64,000 nt of DNA from Argopecten irradians (lineage: Eukaryota; Mollusca; Bivalvia; Pectinida; Pectinidae). Position numbers and translations under genes: made by a program. Each line of letters starts with the position of its first letter. Position 1 is the stretch's first letter. Positions 47,301 to 58,081 of the stretch are shown one piece after another. The stretch is taken from NCBI RefSeq assembly GCF_041381155.1, contig NC_091137.1:19513655-19577654 (forward strand). Direction: 5' to 3'. The notes beneath the pieces are model-generated. The model made no database searches, had not been told where the DNA came from, and saw only the letters and a program-made list of their open reading frames with translations.

Positions 47301-50011
47301 GTCATCATCACTGGAGCAACCTAATGCGTAAAAACCTTTTACGTCGTCGATATTTTGCACCCCATGTATTGATATTGTCACGTCATTATTCAGCCCGTAT
47401 GGACTGTCTTTTATCCCACCATTCACTGATTTGTCACCGGATTTAGCCGTGGGAGATTTCTCTGTCAACTTTAGGGTATACAGATTGCGCGCTCCAACCT
47501 TTTGAACCTGAAGACAATTACGTGACGTTATGATTTCACGCGGTTTGACCGTGGCGTGCATTGTGCATACTTCTGTTAAGGCTATGGTACATTATATCTT
47601 CGTTTTCTTTTGTGTGTGGTTCGTTTTCTTTTGTATGTGGGAGAAAAAGAAATAGTCCCTACCTATGAAAGTGTAACAACAAAATCACAACCTTCATGAA
47701 CGTCCAACCCGAGGCGGGGAATTCTTGAATGCCCAACCCTCGGTAAGCCTCTGATTGGACGTTCATGAAGGGTTTTGATTTTGTTGTCACACCCTCTATG
47801 TAGGGAAAGATTCTACTAGTCCCTCGCCCAAGTAAAGATAGAGTTAAACTTTCGATAGACACTGTATGATAACCCTGGATAGCATAAGAATCGTTCGTAT
47901 TATGTATATATGTTAAGAATATTATGAAATTCAAAGCAACGAATTTCCATCATTCTTCATCATATTACATATGCCTTGTCAACATCGTCACCATTCTATC
48001 ACCAGCTCATCACTGCTTATAACTACGCATCCACGCACAGTGTATGGTACCCTGGATACGAGCTTAGCAACAAGGACGAGTACTGGGCTGAGGCTACTGC
48101 TTCTTTCTTCAATGTCATCACAAGGGATGATGGGCCAGCAGGAGGGATGAACAAGTAAGTGTTGGGCATCTTCATTTCAAGAAAAAGACAAGCATAAGGG
48201 ATGAACAAGTAAGTGTTCGGCATCTTCATTTCAAGAAAAGGACAGGCATGAGGGATGAACAAGTAAGTGTTAGGCATCTCCATTTCAAGAAATAGACAGG
48301 CATGAGGGATGAACAAGTAAGTGTTTGGCATCTTCATTTCAAGAAAAAGAGAGGCATGAGGAATGAACAAGTAAAGTGTTGGGCATCTTCATTTCAAGAA
48401 ATAGACAGACATGAGGAATAAACAATTAAGTGTTTGGCGTCTTCGTTACAAAGGATTGACCGACAGGAGAAATGAACAAGTAAGTGTTTGGCATCTTCAT
48501 TTCAAGAAATAGACAGACATGAGGGATGAACAAGTAAGTGTTTGGCATTTTCATTTCAGGAAATAGACAGGCATGAGGAATGAACAAGTAAAGTGTTTGG
48601 CATCTTCATTTCAAGATATAGACAGACATGAGGAATAAACAATCAAGTGTTTGGCGTCTTCGTTACAAAGGATCGACCGACAGGAGAAATGAACAAGTAA
48701 GTGTTTGGCATCTTCATTTCAAGAAAAGGACAGGCATGAGGGATGAACAAGTAAGTGTTAGGCATCTTCATTTCAAGAAATAGACAGACATGAGGAATGA
48801 ACAAGTAAGTGTTGGGCATCTTCATTTCAAGAAATAAACAGAAATGAGGGATGAACAAGTAAGTGTTAGGCATCTTCATTTCAAGAAATAAACAGAAATG
48901 AGGGATGAACAAGTAAGTGTTTGGCATCTTCATTTCAAGAAAAGGACAGGCATGAGGGATGAACAAGTAAGTGTTAGGCATCTTCATTTCAAGAAAAGGA
49001 CAGGCATGAGGGATTAACAAGTAAGTGTTAGGCATCTTCATTTCAAGAAATAGACAGACATGAGGAATGAACAAGTAAATGTTGGGCATCTTCATTTCAA
49101 GAAATAAACAGAAATGAGGGATGAACAAGTAAGTGTTAGGCATCTTCATTTCAAGAAATAAACAGAAATGAGGGATGAACAAGTAAGTGTTTGGCATTTT
49201 CATTTCAAGAAATAGACAGGCATGAGGAATGAACAAGTAAAGTGTTTGGCATCTTCATTTCAAGAAATAGACAGACATGAGGAATGAACAAGTAAGTGTT
49301 AGGCGTCTTCATTTCAAGAAATAGACAGACATGAGGGATGAACAAGTAAGTGTTTGGCATTTTCATTTCAAGAAATAGACAGGCATGAGGGATGAACAAG
49401 TAAGTGTTCGGCATCTTCATTTCAAGAAATAGACAGGCATGAGGAATGAACAAGTAAGTGTTGGGCATCTTCATTTCAAGAAATAGACAGACATGAGGAA
49501 TAAACAATCAAGTGGTGGGCATCTTCATTTCAAGAAATAGACAGACATGAGGAATAAACAATCAAGTGTTTGGCATCTTCGTTACAAAGGATGGACCGGC
49601 AATAGAAATGAACAAGTAAGTGTTTGGCATCTTCATTTCAAGGAATGGACCGGCAGGATGAATTCATAGAAAATGTTTGGCATATTCTACCTTTCTGCAT
49701 TGAATAATGACGGTTATAGAGAATATATTTTACTTGTTATCAAAATACTTCATTTGAAAGGTATTTGGTTGTCTTTGAAAATTCGTTAGTTAATTAAAAG
49801 TGAAGAAGAAATTATACTTCAAAACGACAGATCAAGTATCATTAAGAGTTATTCTTTGAATTGAAGGTGTGAGTTTACCCATATCTGTACTTCGGAGACA
49901 GAGAACAGAGCCTGGCTTAAGAAGCATGATCCATGGCTGTTCAACGTTCTTAGTGAAGTCTACACTAATAATCACCCCGAGTACCCCAGTGGACTACGCA
50001 TATGTATGTAA
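44356..50011 (+). CDS. Secreted HEFGH (gluzincin-type) metallopeptidase, complete
   Basis: Predicted secreted zinc peptidase, 315 aa; substrate unknown. Exons: 44356-44410, 44532-44574, 45004-45196, 46352-46505, 46757-46965, 48006-48154, 49867-50011 (stop 50009-50011), all GT-AG and in phase. Residues 1-22 are a signal peptide (CLLIIASLLVAVLG). The zinc motif HEFGH is at 201-205. The downstream SNKDEYWAEATASFF gives E247 as the likely third ligand, an arrangement seen in ATLF/M34-type gluzincins and related lineages. A Cys-rich stretch (CSGSCAHTC) precedes the catalytic helix. The last exon, from CEFTHICTSE, has a helical tail DPWLFNVLSEVY. AATAAA is at 50045-50050, 34 bp after the stop. The last intron contains a 1.5 kb minisatellite. 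Relics of a second copy lie downstream. Confidence 0.85.
45958..46093. mobile_element. Foldback element in a metallopeptidase intron
   Basis: The left end GCATCCTCGATA (45958-45969) is mirrored by TATCGAGGATGC (46082-46093). Inner arms around ATCACATAC and GTATGTGAT extend the inverted repeat. About 136 bp, non-coding. Confidence 0.6.
47656..47816. mobile_element. Foldback element in a metallopeptidase intron
   Basis: The left end TCCCTACCTATGAAAGTGT with ACCTTCATGAACGTCCAA is mirrored by TTGGACGTTCATGAAGG and ACACCCTCTATGTAGGGA. About 160 bp with a short loop, MITE-like. Confidence 0.65.
48141..49668 (+). repeat. Intronic minisatellite built on the metallopeptidase exon end and 5' splice site
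   Basis: About 28 copies of a 54 bp unit whose junction reads GGGATGAACAA|GTAAGTGTT. The first unit is the exon itself, which ends ATG AAC AA at 48154 with donor GTAAGT. The rest of the unit is intron sequence with CATCTTCATTTCAAGAAA. A variant monomer with CGTCTTCGTTACAAAGGA recurs at intervals (about 48440, 48655, 49580), suggesting higher-order exchange. Open minus-strand frames of 18-residue repeats (48023-49507) are by-products. Confidence 0.92.
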
Positions 50012-50054
50012 ACATGTGGAGCGTCTGGATTTGTGATATGTCAAAATAAATAAA

Positions 50055-52572
50055 GAAGAGGAGATCTTATTTTCTTTTTATTCCATTCACTACACTGGGA
50101 CGTATAAAATGCTGAATTTGACAAATACATACATAGAAAGATAATCCATTAATCACAATTTAAAGTTAGTTACCAAAACAATTTCAGCAGAAACAAAAAC
50201 TAATATGAAAAAAAAATATAATAAAAAAAAACTACCTAAAAGTGGCAAATATTTTGACTGTATTAAATTTTGTTTCACAGTTGTTTTAACTCTGCTCTGT
50301 TCTTTAGAAATAACAAGAATGTAATATGCTAGAATTACCATGTTTTAGGATTTTGGAAGTACTGTGAACAGGGTCGTGCTATACTTATACTGATCCGATC
50401 GGTTCGCCCGCCTGTTACAGCAATCGAAGTAAAATGAAATATCGCATTTGGTATTTGCTTGCTTATTCTATGTTTCATGTGTTATGCATTATATTTTGCA
50501 TCTTTTATTTCCAGTTTTCGAAGGAGATATTATCTACAAATATATCATTCCGTATGTCAATTCGTAGTGCTATAAATTGGTGGAGAGTTACACCAGTACA
50601 CCTGTCCATAAACAGTGTGACCTTCGTTATCTATCATTGTAACTACTTACAGTGTAAATATTACGATACTTTGACCAGACAATCAATTTATTATATTCGT
50701 GTGTGGTCAAAATGTCTCCCCTTCATTTACATTTAAGATTTTTATTTGTCTGGGAAGCTGCTACTGTTACTTGAAATTTGCTGAAAGGGATCTTATCCTG
50801 GAAACTATTGTCAATATTTTTTCATATTCATGACTATTTTTACGAAATTGATCAGAACAAATTTATCCTCGGAAGATGACCACAAGATATGGATCTAGCG
50901 TACAAAAGTTGGTTATAAATGGTGAAATACATCTCAAACTTGATACCAAAAATGTATGCAAAACAATGAACCATTATAAGTGACGGTAACAAATATAAGA
51001 ACCAACTAAAATATGAGCAATCAGTAAATGAGATATAACGTAACAACGTTGCTTCTATGTGTAAATATCAATGTCAAAATATTTCACCTGATTAACTTTC
51101 TGCACCACATTTTCTATTTTTTTTTATTTTTAAGGAAATAAAGAATATATTTCTATCAATCTATTCTAAGGAGCATCAATTGTTTGAACCATTGTATACA
51201 AATATATCCCAAAACATTGTTTCTAATGAATAGACATCGATGATCGATTTCATTTAATTATGTCAATTGAACATTGATTCATTCCGCCGATGTATCTTTA
51301 TCCAATTTGATATTGTATGAATAGGACGAATATTCGTTGTTCATGTCCGTTTTCGATTATACGGTTTGACTGGTTAAACATAATTGTTCGTATATGAAGT
51401 AAAGACGGATCTAATATCGATAATTTTATATTGTTTTCAGACGAGACTTGATAAAGTCATAGGCATGTAACAAGAAATGCAGGTCCATCAGAAAAAGTTA
51501 TTTTACCAAACGGTCGAACGGTGTTTCGCTAAACAATTGTTACACAAATTCATCACTTGTTATACATATGATGCATATCCGATCATAATCCAGCTGATAT
51601 TTAAAAGAAACCAACATGTATTCAATAAATCATGTAAGTAACAATATATTTTTCCCTTTCGCAAAAGGGCTCTCACATCATTTTCCATATCTAGTTATTT
51701 TAATTTGAAACAAACTTACATCATTCTCTGTATCTTATAATGTTAACTTTGATATAATTGGTATAACGCAAATTGTTTGACATTTCAAATGTTGCAGAAT
51801 AAACAAAAACTAAACCGATAAAAACATTGTCCGATATTTCATCAAGATACTATACTGAATCAGACAAATAACACCATCTCATAAGATAACTACATGTTGA
51901 TTGCTTGTTTATAAGGATATTATAATAGCCATTACATCGTGATTGTAACCTAGTATTTTACAATATATAAACAACCACTTCACCTTCATGAAGCATTTTG
52001 TACAGTTATGACTTTTATAATGATAACGCTATAATAACGAAATATTACTGAATGTATTATAAATTATGCGCATTAAACAGCGTAACAAGCGATTTTATAG
52101 CAAAGATTGAGATAACGAACAGATACATATATAACAAATAACAGCAGTTCCTGCCACGTTTAAACAAGTATTCAGATTGTCTTTCTTGTTTCAACAACTC
52201 AAAAGCCTTTAACTATGTTTATTAACGGTGAGTGTTTTCCTTTTTTCCGTTGGGACTATTGGTAAGAGTGGAGTTGCTAAATAAGGAGAACATTGAATGA
52301 AAATGCCTTAAAAATGACTACTTGTTAAAACGACGTTTTATTCTACTTTGGATAAAGCATCCTTGGAGAATGGCAATTTAACCATTTTACGATCGTCTGA
52401 ATTATGTGATACGTATGCATGCAATGAGTGTTTTGACTGTTTATTTATGTTTTCGAAGGCGGATATACCTTTGTGTTGCCTAATTGTGCATTATGCTTAC
52501 TGAATAGCGTGTTGAGATGTCTCGAGGTTATGATGGAACTAGAACTATAAATACAAACCTAACTTGTTTAAA
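50055..52572. other. Intergenic, nothing supported
   Basis: AT-rich sequence between the metallopeptidase and the relic of its second copy. Short open frames (50434-50736, 50852-51046) have low-complexity, non-protein-like composition. Confidence 0.4.
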
Positions 52573-54050
52573 TATGCTATACTCCATTCGAAAGTCCACC
52601 ACCAACATCAGCGCGCAACAAAGACGTCATTTAAGAGTATGTACGTCGGCTTAGGTGGCAGAATATACTCCACACCACAGGTATTCTCTCAGACCATCAA
52701 CATGGATGCTACAAATGGCGTCTCTCACACTATTTAACAAAAGGTAGGGACCGTTGGTAGGTTTTTTCGAGTTTACCAGTCATGTTATCTTCAAAATGTA
52801 ACGTTTTTAATGGTAAGCTACATTTTCTTTATAAGCATTTGCTGAAATATGTGCATAGTGCCCCCCTAGGCATGTAAAATAGATACTTAGGTCTCTATCA
52901 TCTTTTATGCTCACCAATTAAACGAGGAAATTGTCAAATACCTTGTAAGGAACAACCAACTTAATGAAAAATAGACCTTCGAGTGGATTGTGCTCAAGAT
53001 AGAATTTTGACCCGGTCACTGATTGGCTGTTTAATTATATATTTCAAAAGTAAAAATGTTTTCTGACATACATGTATCATTATTTTGGGGAAACAATGCT
53101 GTGAATTTGGAAATCCAGATTGAAATTTAGGTTCAAAATATCATTTTAAATAAAGAATAGGTAAAAACGTTAGAATTGTAGGATTTGTCATTGCAAAATG
53201 CATCATAATTCAAAATGGCTACATTGTACCTGGATTGAGTTTCAGCTGAACTACCAAATTTGTTTTCTATCTAGTGTATATGGGAACCTAGACTTTAATT
53301 ATATAATACAATAGCAAACTAATAGTCAGCTGTTTTAATAATACATTAAGTCCTTATTGGTTACAAGCCGTTTAATATTGTTCACAAGCAAAGCTCCTTT
53401 TCTATCACGACTGCTATCGCTACAACTTAATAATAAGATAGTAATTGTTTTCAAGGGTGGAGCATATATCAAAATCCTTGGTACTACAGGGGTTACTACC
53501 ACTCATTACATGTATACCTTCCCTTTTAGAGCAAAACTGAAAGCAATTCGATCAAAAGAAACAAACTGACCAATCACACGCCTTATTTTGAAGATTACAG
53601 ATACAGCGACGCCCAAATTCAAAACCACACTGGTAATGTCAACTACAGTGTACTGTTTTTAAATACTTTGGGTGTACATCAAAGGAACGAACTATCTGAT
53701 GTCGCACACAGAACCTTCGGTTTTACTTAGATACTGTTGTGGCGGACTTCAGCCAGAAGGTGATATCTTTTTCGCTACAACTCTAGCTAGGTTTTACTAT
53801 GCTATAATCAATTGGTGTATATATAGCAATAGTGATAGTAACTCCGGTCCTGGAATATCGAGGATACATCAATGATATAATTAAGTGTTTGTTTTTGTAT
53901 GAAGGTGTGAGTTTACACATATCTGTACATCAGAGACAGAGAATAGAGCCTGACTTGAAAAACATGATTCGTGGCTGTTTAACGTTCTCAGCAAAGTCTA
54001 CACCAACAATCACCCAGAATACCACAGTGGACTCCGGATATGTATGGAAA
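52573..54050 (+). pseudogene. Relic of a second metallopeptidase copy
   Basis: Two blocks match the intact gene in order and orientation: 52573-52744 matches exon 3 (45017-45196) at high identity, and 53905-54050 matches the terminal exon (49867-50011) less well, followed by a similar AAATAAATA tail. The exons carrying the signal peptide, HEFGH motif and third ligand are absent between them, and both blocks are disabled. It is a remnant of a tandem gene duplication. Confidence 0.75.
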
Positions 54051-54810
54051 GGTGCGAAGCGTCTGGTTTTTGTTGTATGTTAAAATAAATACGGAAGGCA
54101 AGCAACTTGATAGTTTTTTATCTGTTTACATTGGCACAAAATGCCGAATTAGACATACATGGGACTGTTTAAATTAGAAGCAGCTATCCAAATATAACAG
54201 AATCCAACTTTTCATGTTTATTCCATTGGTATACTGTATCTTTTCTTCAATAAGTATTGTTTTAACCAAAGATAACGTTCATTAACCAGCTACAACAGAA
54301 ATTATTTCAACCAAATAAAGTTAGTCAATATAACAGAACAACCGAAACAATTAAATTTGAGAGACAGCGACAATGAAAACAAGCAATTTGACTGAAATTA
54401 TAGAGATATGCCTTCATACTCTACATCCATGGGTAGCGATGAGCTTGTTTTACATCTCCGTCGTTTCCAAGTACTATCGATCTGTAACGTTACTCGACCA
54501 TGCACATGTATAATTAGATGATAGAATTCTACCTGCTTTCCCCATTGCAAGTTTCGTGAAAAGTCGACTAAACCTGGAGTCAAATATTTTCTGTTGCCAG
54601 TTTACGTTTTTCTTTCTTACGGCTCCCTTGACACCGTTTCACTTTTGGCCTTGACTTGAGCGTTCGCTCCCGTAATGAAGGCTCTGGATCTTGTCCCCTA
54701 TCTGATATGCATTAGATTAAAAGGTTGTAATTAGGTTGTTCTACCCTGCTAAGCGTTCAGCATAAAAGGAGTGGGGCGACTGGGTAGAGTGTGCTGCTTG
54801 GTATCTTCGG

Positions 54811-55258
54811 TAATGTAAGAGGCCCAATAGGCCTATATTGCTCACCTGGTTTGTAATGCTCTGTTCATGTTCTGAATACAAGTTCATTGCTCCTTTTCTG
54901 AAGGAATTTAAATATTTAGCTCTAATTTCCCTATTGGGATCCATTCATCCTCTCCAGGGGGTCAGAGCTAAAATGAATACAAATTCTGTTCCCCTTACCA
55001 AGAGGATGTTTCACGCCTTTAGTTACAATCCATGCAGAACTCTATGACTAGTAGCGATTTAAAGGATTTACCTTGGTTTCCCCAATTGGGCCCCACCTCT
55101 CCTGCCCCGAGGGCTCAGAGCCAAACTTTATACAAACTCTGTTCCCCTTCCCAAGAGGAGGTTTCTGGCCAAATATGGTCACAATCCATGCAGAACTCTA
55201 TGACTAGTAGCGATTTAAAGGATTTACCTCTATTTCCCCGATTGTGCCCCGCCTTAAA
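54811..55258. mobile_element. Pearl/HINE-like element fragment with two tandem units
   Basis: Starts TAAGAGGCCCAATAGGCC, a small palindrome typical of one end of such elements. It holds about two 150-160 bp monomers (54955-55258) containing CAATCCATGCAGAACTCTAT and GATTTAAAGGATTTACCT. The assignment to bivalve pearl/HINE-type elements is inferred from the start palindrome plus arrays of about 160 bp. Confidence 0.5.
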
Positions 55259-55408
55259 ATGACTTTAACTGTTAATATGGTAATCCCACCAATCAACCAA
55301 CTTTATGAGCTGGTTTTCGAAATACATCAGGAGCAATAACAATCTTTATCGTTTATTTTCCATTTTCAATTAATGATGTACTCCGAAGTCAATGTACGTT
55401 TCCATCAA

Positions 55409-58081
55409 ACAAGAGGCCCATGGCCTTAAACGGTCCATCTTACCCCTCATGGTCACAAAACATACAAAGTCCACTGCGTATAAAGTATTGTGATACCGAT
55501 TAAAATATAACAATACAATGAGACATAACCTTAGATTTAATATGGTAAGTTTTCTGAAAAAAGGTAAAAGTCGATTTGTTGAACAAACTGTGGTGAGCCT
55601 ATCATCCAAATATGGTCGAAACCCATTCAAGGAATTGCCAAATTCAAGCCAAAGCATCCAATATTTTGGACCACGTTCAATACCTATCCCCATGGGTCTT
55701 ACCATCGGTCCCTTTATAAGATGATATGTCCTGACCTAAAGTTTCCCCTTTTTTGATACCGCAATTTACAAAACCACTAACATCATGCGACGCACCAATT
55801 GATATTTCATTAAGATCAGAGAGAAACCTTAAAACAAAATAACCATACAAAGCTAAGGATGTGCGCCAGCGGACTTCATTCTTGGAATAGTCAAAATCTT
55901 TAATAAGAAATATATTTTGCATATGTTGTTCGCATCAATTAAAACCCCTAGTAGACCAATTTTCAATGAGATCGGAGTAGACTGAGAGACCATTAATAAC
56001 AGGAAGATCGTGTGGCCAGCGAGCCAATCCTTGGAATAACCAAAATCTTTACGAAAATGTCTTTATGCGATGTTGGTTCGGGGCATCAAATTAAAACCCG
56101 TATAGAGACCAATTTTCATCATTGACATTCTGAGACTGCTGACACCTTAAAACTGGTAGAGTGAGCCAGCTAAAATTCAGTAATTTATGCCCTTTTGGGG
56201 CCCCACACCCTCAGTTCCTAGGTGTCCGACCAGACTCATTTTATAAAAGAATATAATGTACGTTTCCGCCAAGCAATTTCTTACGACTCCAAATATGGAT
56301 AGAAGAATCATTCGCAAGGATGGCGGATGAGATAGGATTTTAAAAAGCTAAAAATAAGAGAGAATAATCCCCATTTGGGGCCCCACCCCTCAGCCCCTAG
56401 GGTCGGACCAGGCTCATTTGTAATATGATTGTCCTTCCCCAATGATGTTTCACACCAAATATGGGATAAAATTCATCCAAGGATGGAGGATGAGTAGGAT
56501 TTTAAAGCTAAAATTAAGAAAATTTCCCCATTTGGGGCCCCAACTCTCTCAGCCCCTAGTGGTCGGACCAGGCCTCATTTATATCAAATATGATTGTCCG
56601 TCCCAAATAATGTTTTCACACCAAATATGGATGAAATCCATCCAAGGATGAAGGAGAAGTAGGATTTTAAAGCTAAAATTAAGAAAATTTTGCCCATTTG
56701 GGGCCCCACCCCTCAGCCCCTAGGGGTTGGACCACGCTCATTTACATCAAATATGATTATCCTTCCCCAATAATGTTTTACACTAAATATAGATGTGAAA
56801 TCCATCCAAGGAAGGAGGAGTAGGATTTTAAAGCTAAAATTAATAAAATTTACCCTTTGGGGGTCCCCACCCCTCAGCCCCTAGGGGTTGGACCACGCTC
56901 ATTTATATAAAATATGATTGTCCGTCCCAAATAATGTTTCACACCAAATATGGATGAAAATCCATCCAAGGATGAAGGAGAAGTAGGATTTTAAAGCTAA
57001 AATTAAGAAAATTTGCCTTTTTTGGGGCCTACACCCCTCAGCCCCTAGGAATCGGACCAGGCTCATTTATATAAAATATGATTGTCCATCCCAAATGATG
57101 TTTCACACCAAATATGGATGAAATCCATCCAAGGATGAAGGAGGAGTAGGTTTTTAAAGCTAAAATTAAGAAAATTTGCCCTTTTGGGGCCCCACCATTC
57201 AGCCCCTAGGAGTCGGACCAAGCTCATTTATATAAAATATGATTGTCCTTCATCAATAATGTTTCACACCAAATATGGGATGAAATCCATCCAAGGATAA
57301 AGGAGGAGTAGGATTTTAAAGCTAAAATAAGAAAATTCGCCCTTTTGGGGCCCCACCCCTCAGCCCCTAGGGGTCGGACCAGGCTCATTTATATAAAATA
57401 TGATTGTCCTTCCCCAATGATGTTTCAAACCAAATATGGATGAAATCCATCCAAGATGATGAAGGAGGAGTAGGATTTTAAAAGCTAAAATTAAGAAAAT
57501 TTTGCCCTTTTGTGGCCCCGCCCCTCTGACCCTAGGGTCGGACCAGGCTCATTTTATATAAAATATGATTGTCCTTCCCCTAATGAAGTTTCACACCAAA
57601 TATGGATGAAAATCCATCCAAGGATGAAGGAGGAGTAGGATTTTAAAGCTAAAATTAAGAAAATTTTGCCCTTTTGAGGCCCTGCCCCTCTGATCACCCT
57701 AAGGGTCGGACCAAGCTCATTTATATAAAATATGATTGTCCTTCCCCAATGAAGTGTTTCACACCAAATATGGATGAAATCCATCCAAGGATGAAGGAGG
57801 AGTAGGATTTTAAAGCTTAAAATAAGAAAATTTGCCCTTTTGGTGCCCCACATCCCCCTCAGCCCCTAGGGGTCGGACCAGGCTCATTTATATAAAAATA
57901 TGATTGTCCTTCCCTAATGATGCTTCAAACCAAATATGGATGAAATCCATCAAAGGATGAAGGAGGAGTAGCTTTTGTATAAATAGTCTTACGCACGACG
58001 CACGCGACGGCGCACGGGGACACGGAGGCGACGCGCAAACGGAAAATAGGTCATCCTGACCTTCGGTCAGATGACCTAAAA
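55409..58081. mobile_element. Pearl/HINE-like element with an array of about 163 bp monomers
   Basis: Starts ACAAGAGGCCCATGGCC and ends in the hairpin AGGTCATCCTGACC / GGTCAGATGACCT at 58048-58077. From about 56150 to 57972 it contains about 11 tandem monomers of roughly 163 bp with shared blocks CACACCAAATATGGATGAAA, GGATTTTAAAGCTAAAAT and GGGGCCCCACCCCTCAGCCC. Monomers near the right end are the most alike. There is no coding capacity; the minus-strand frames at 57554-58097 are repeat shadows. Confidence 0.7.

Noticed and set aside
48023-49507. Minus-strand frames with an 18-residue repeat (FIPHACLFLEMKMPNTYL type)
   Set aside because: Shadow of the 54 bp intronic minisatellite on the opposite strand. 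The plus-strand gene explains the region.
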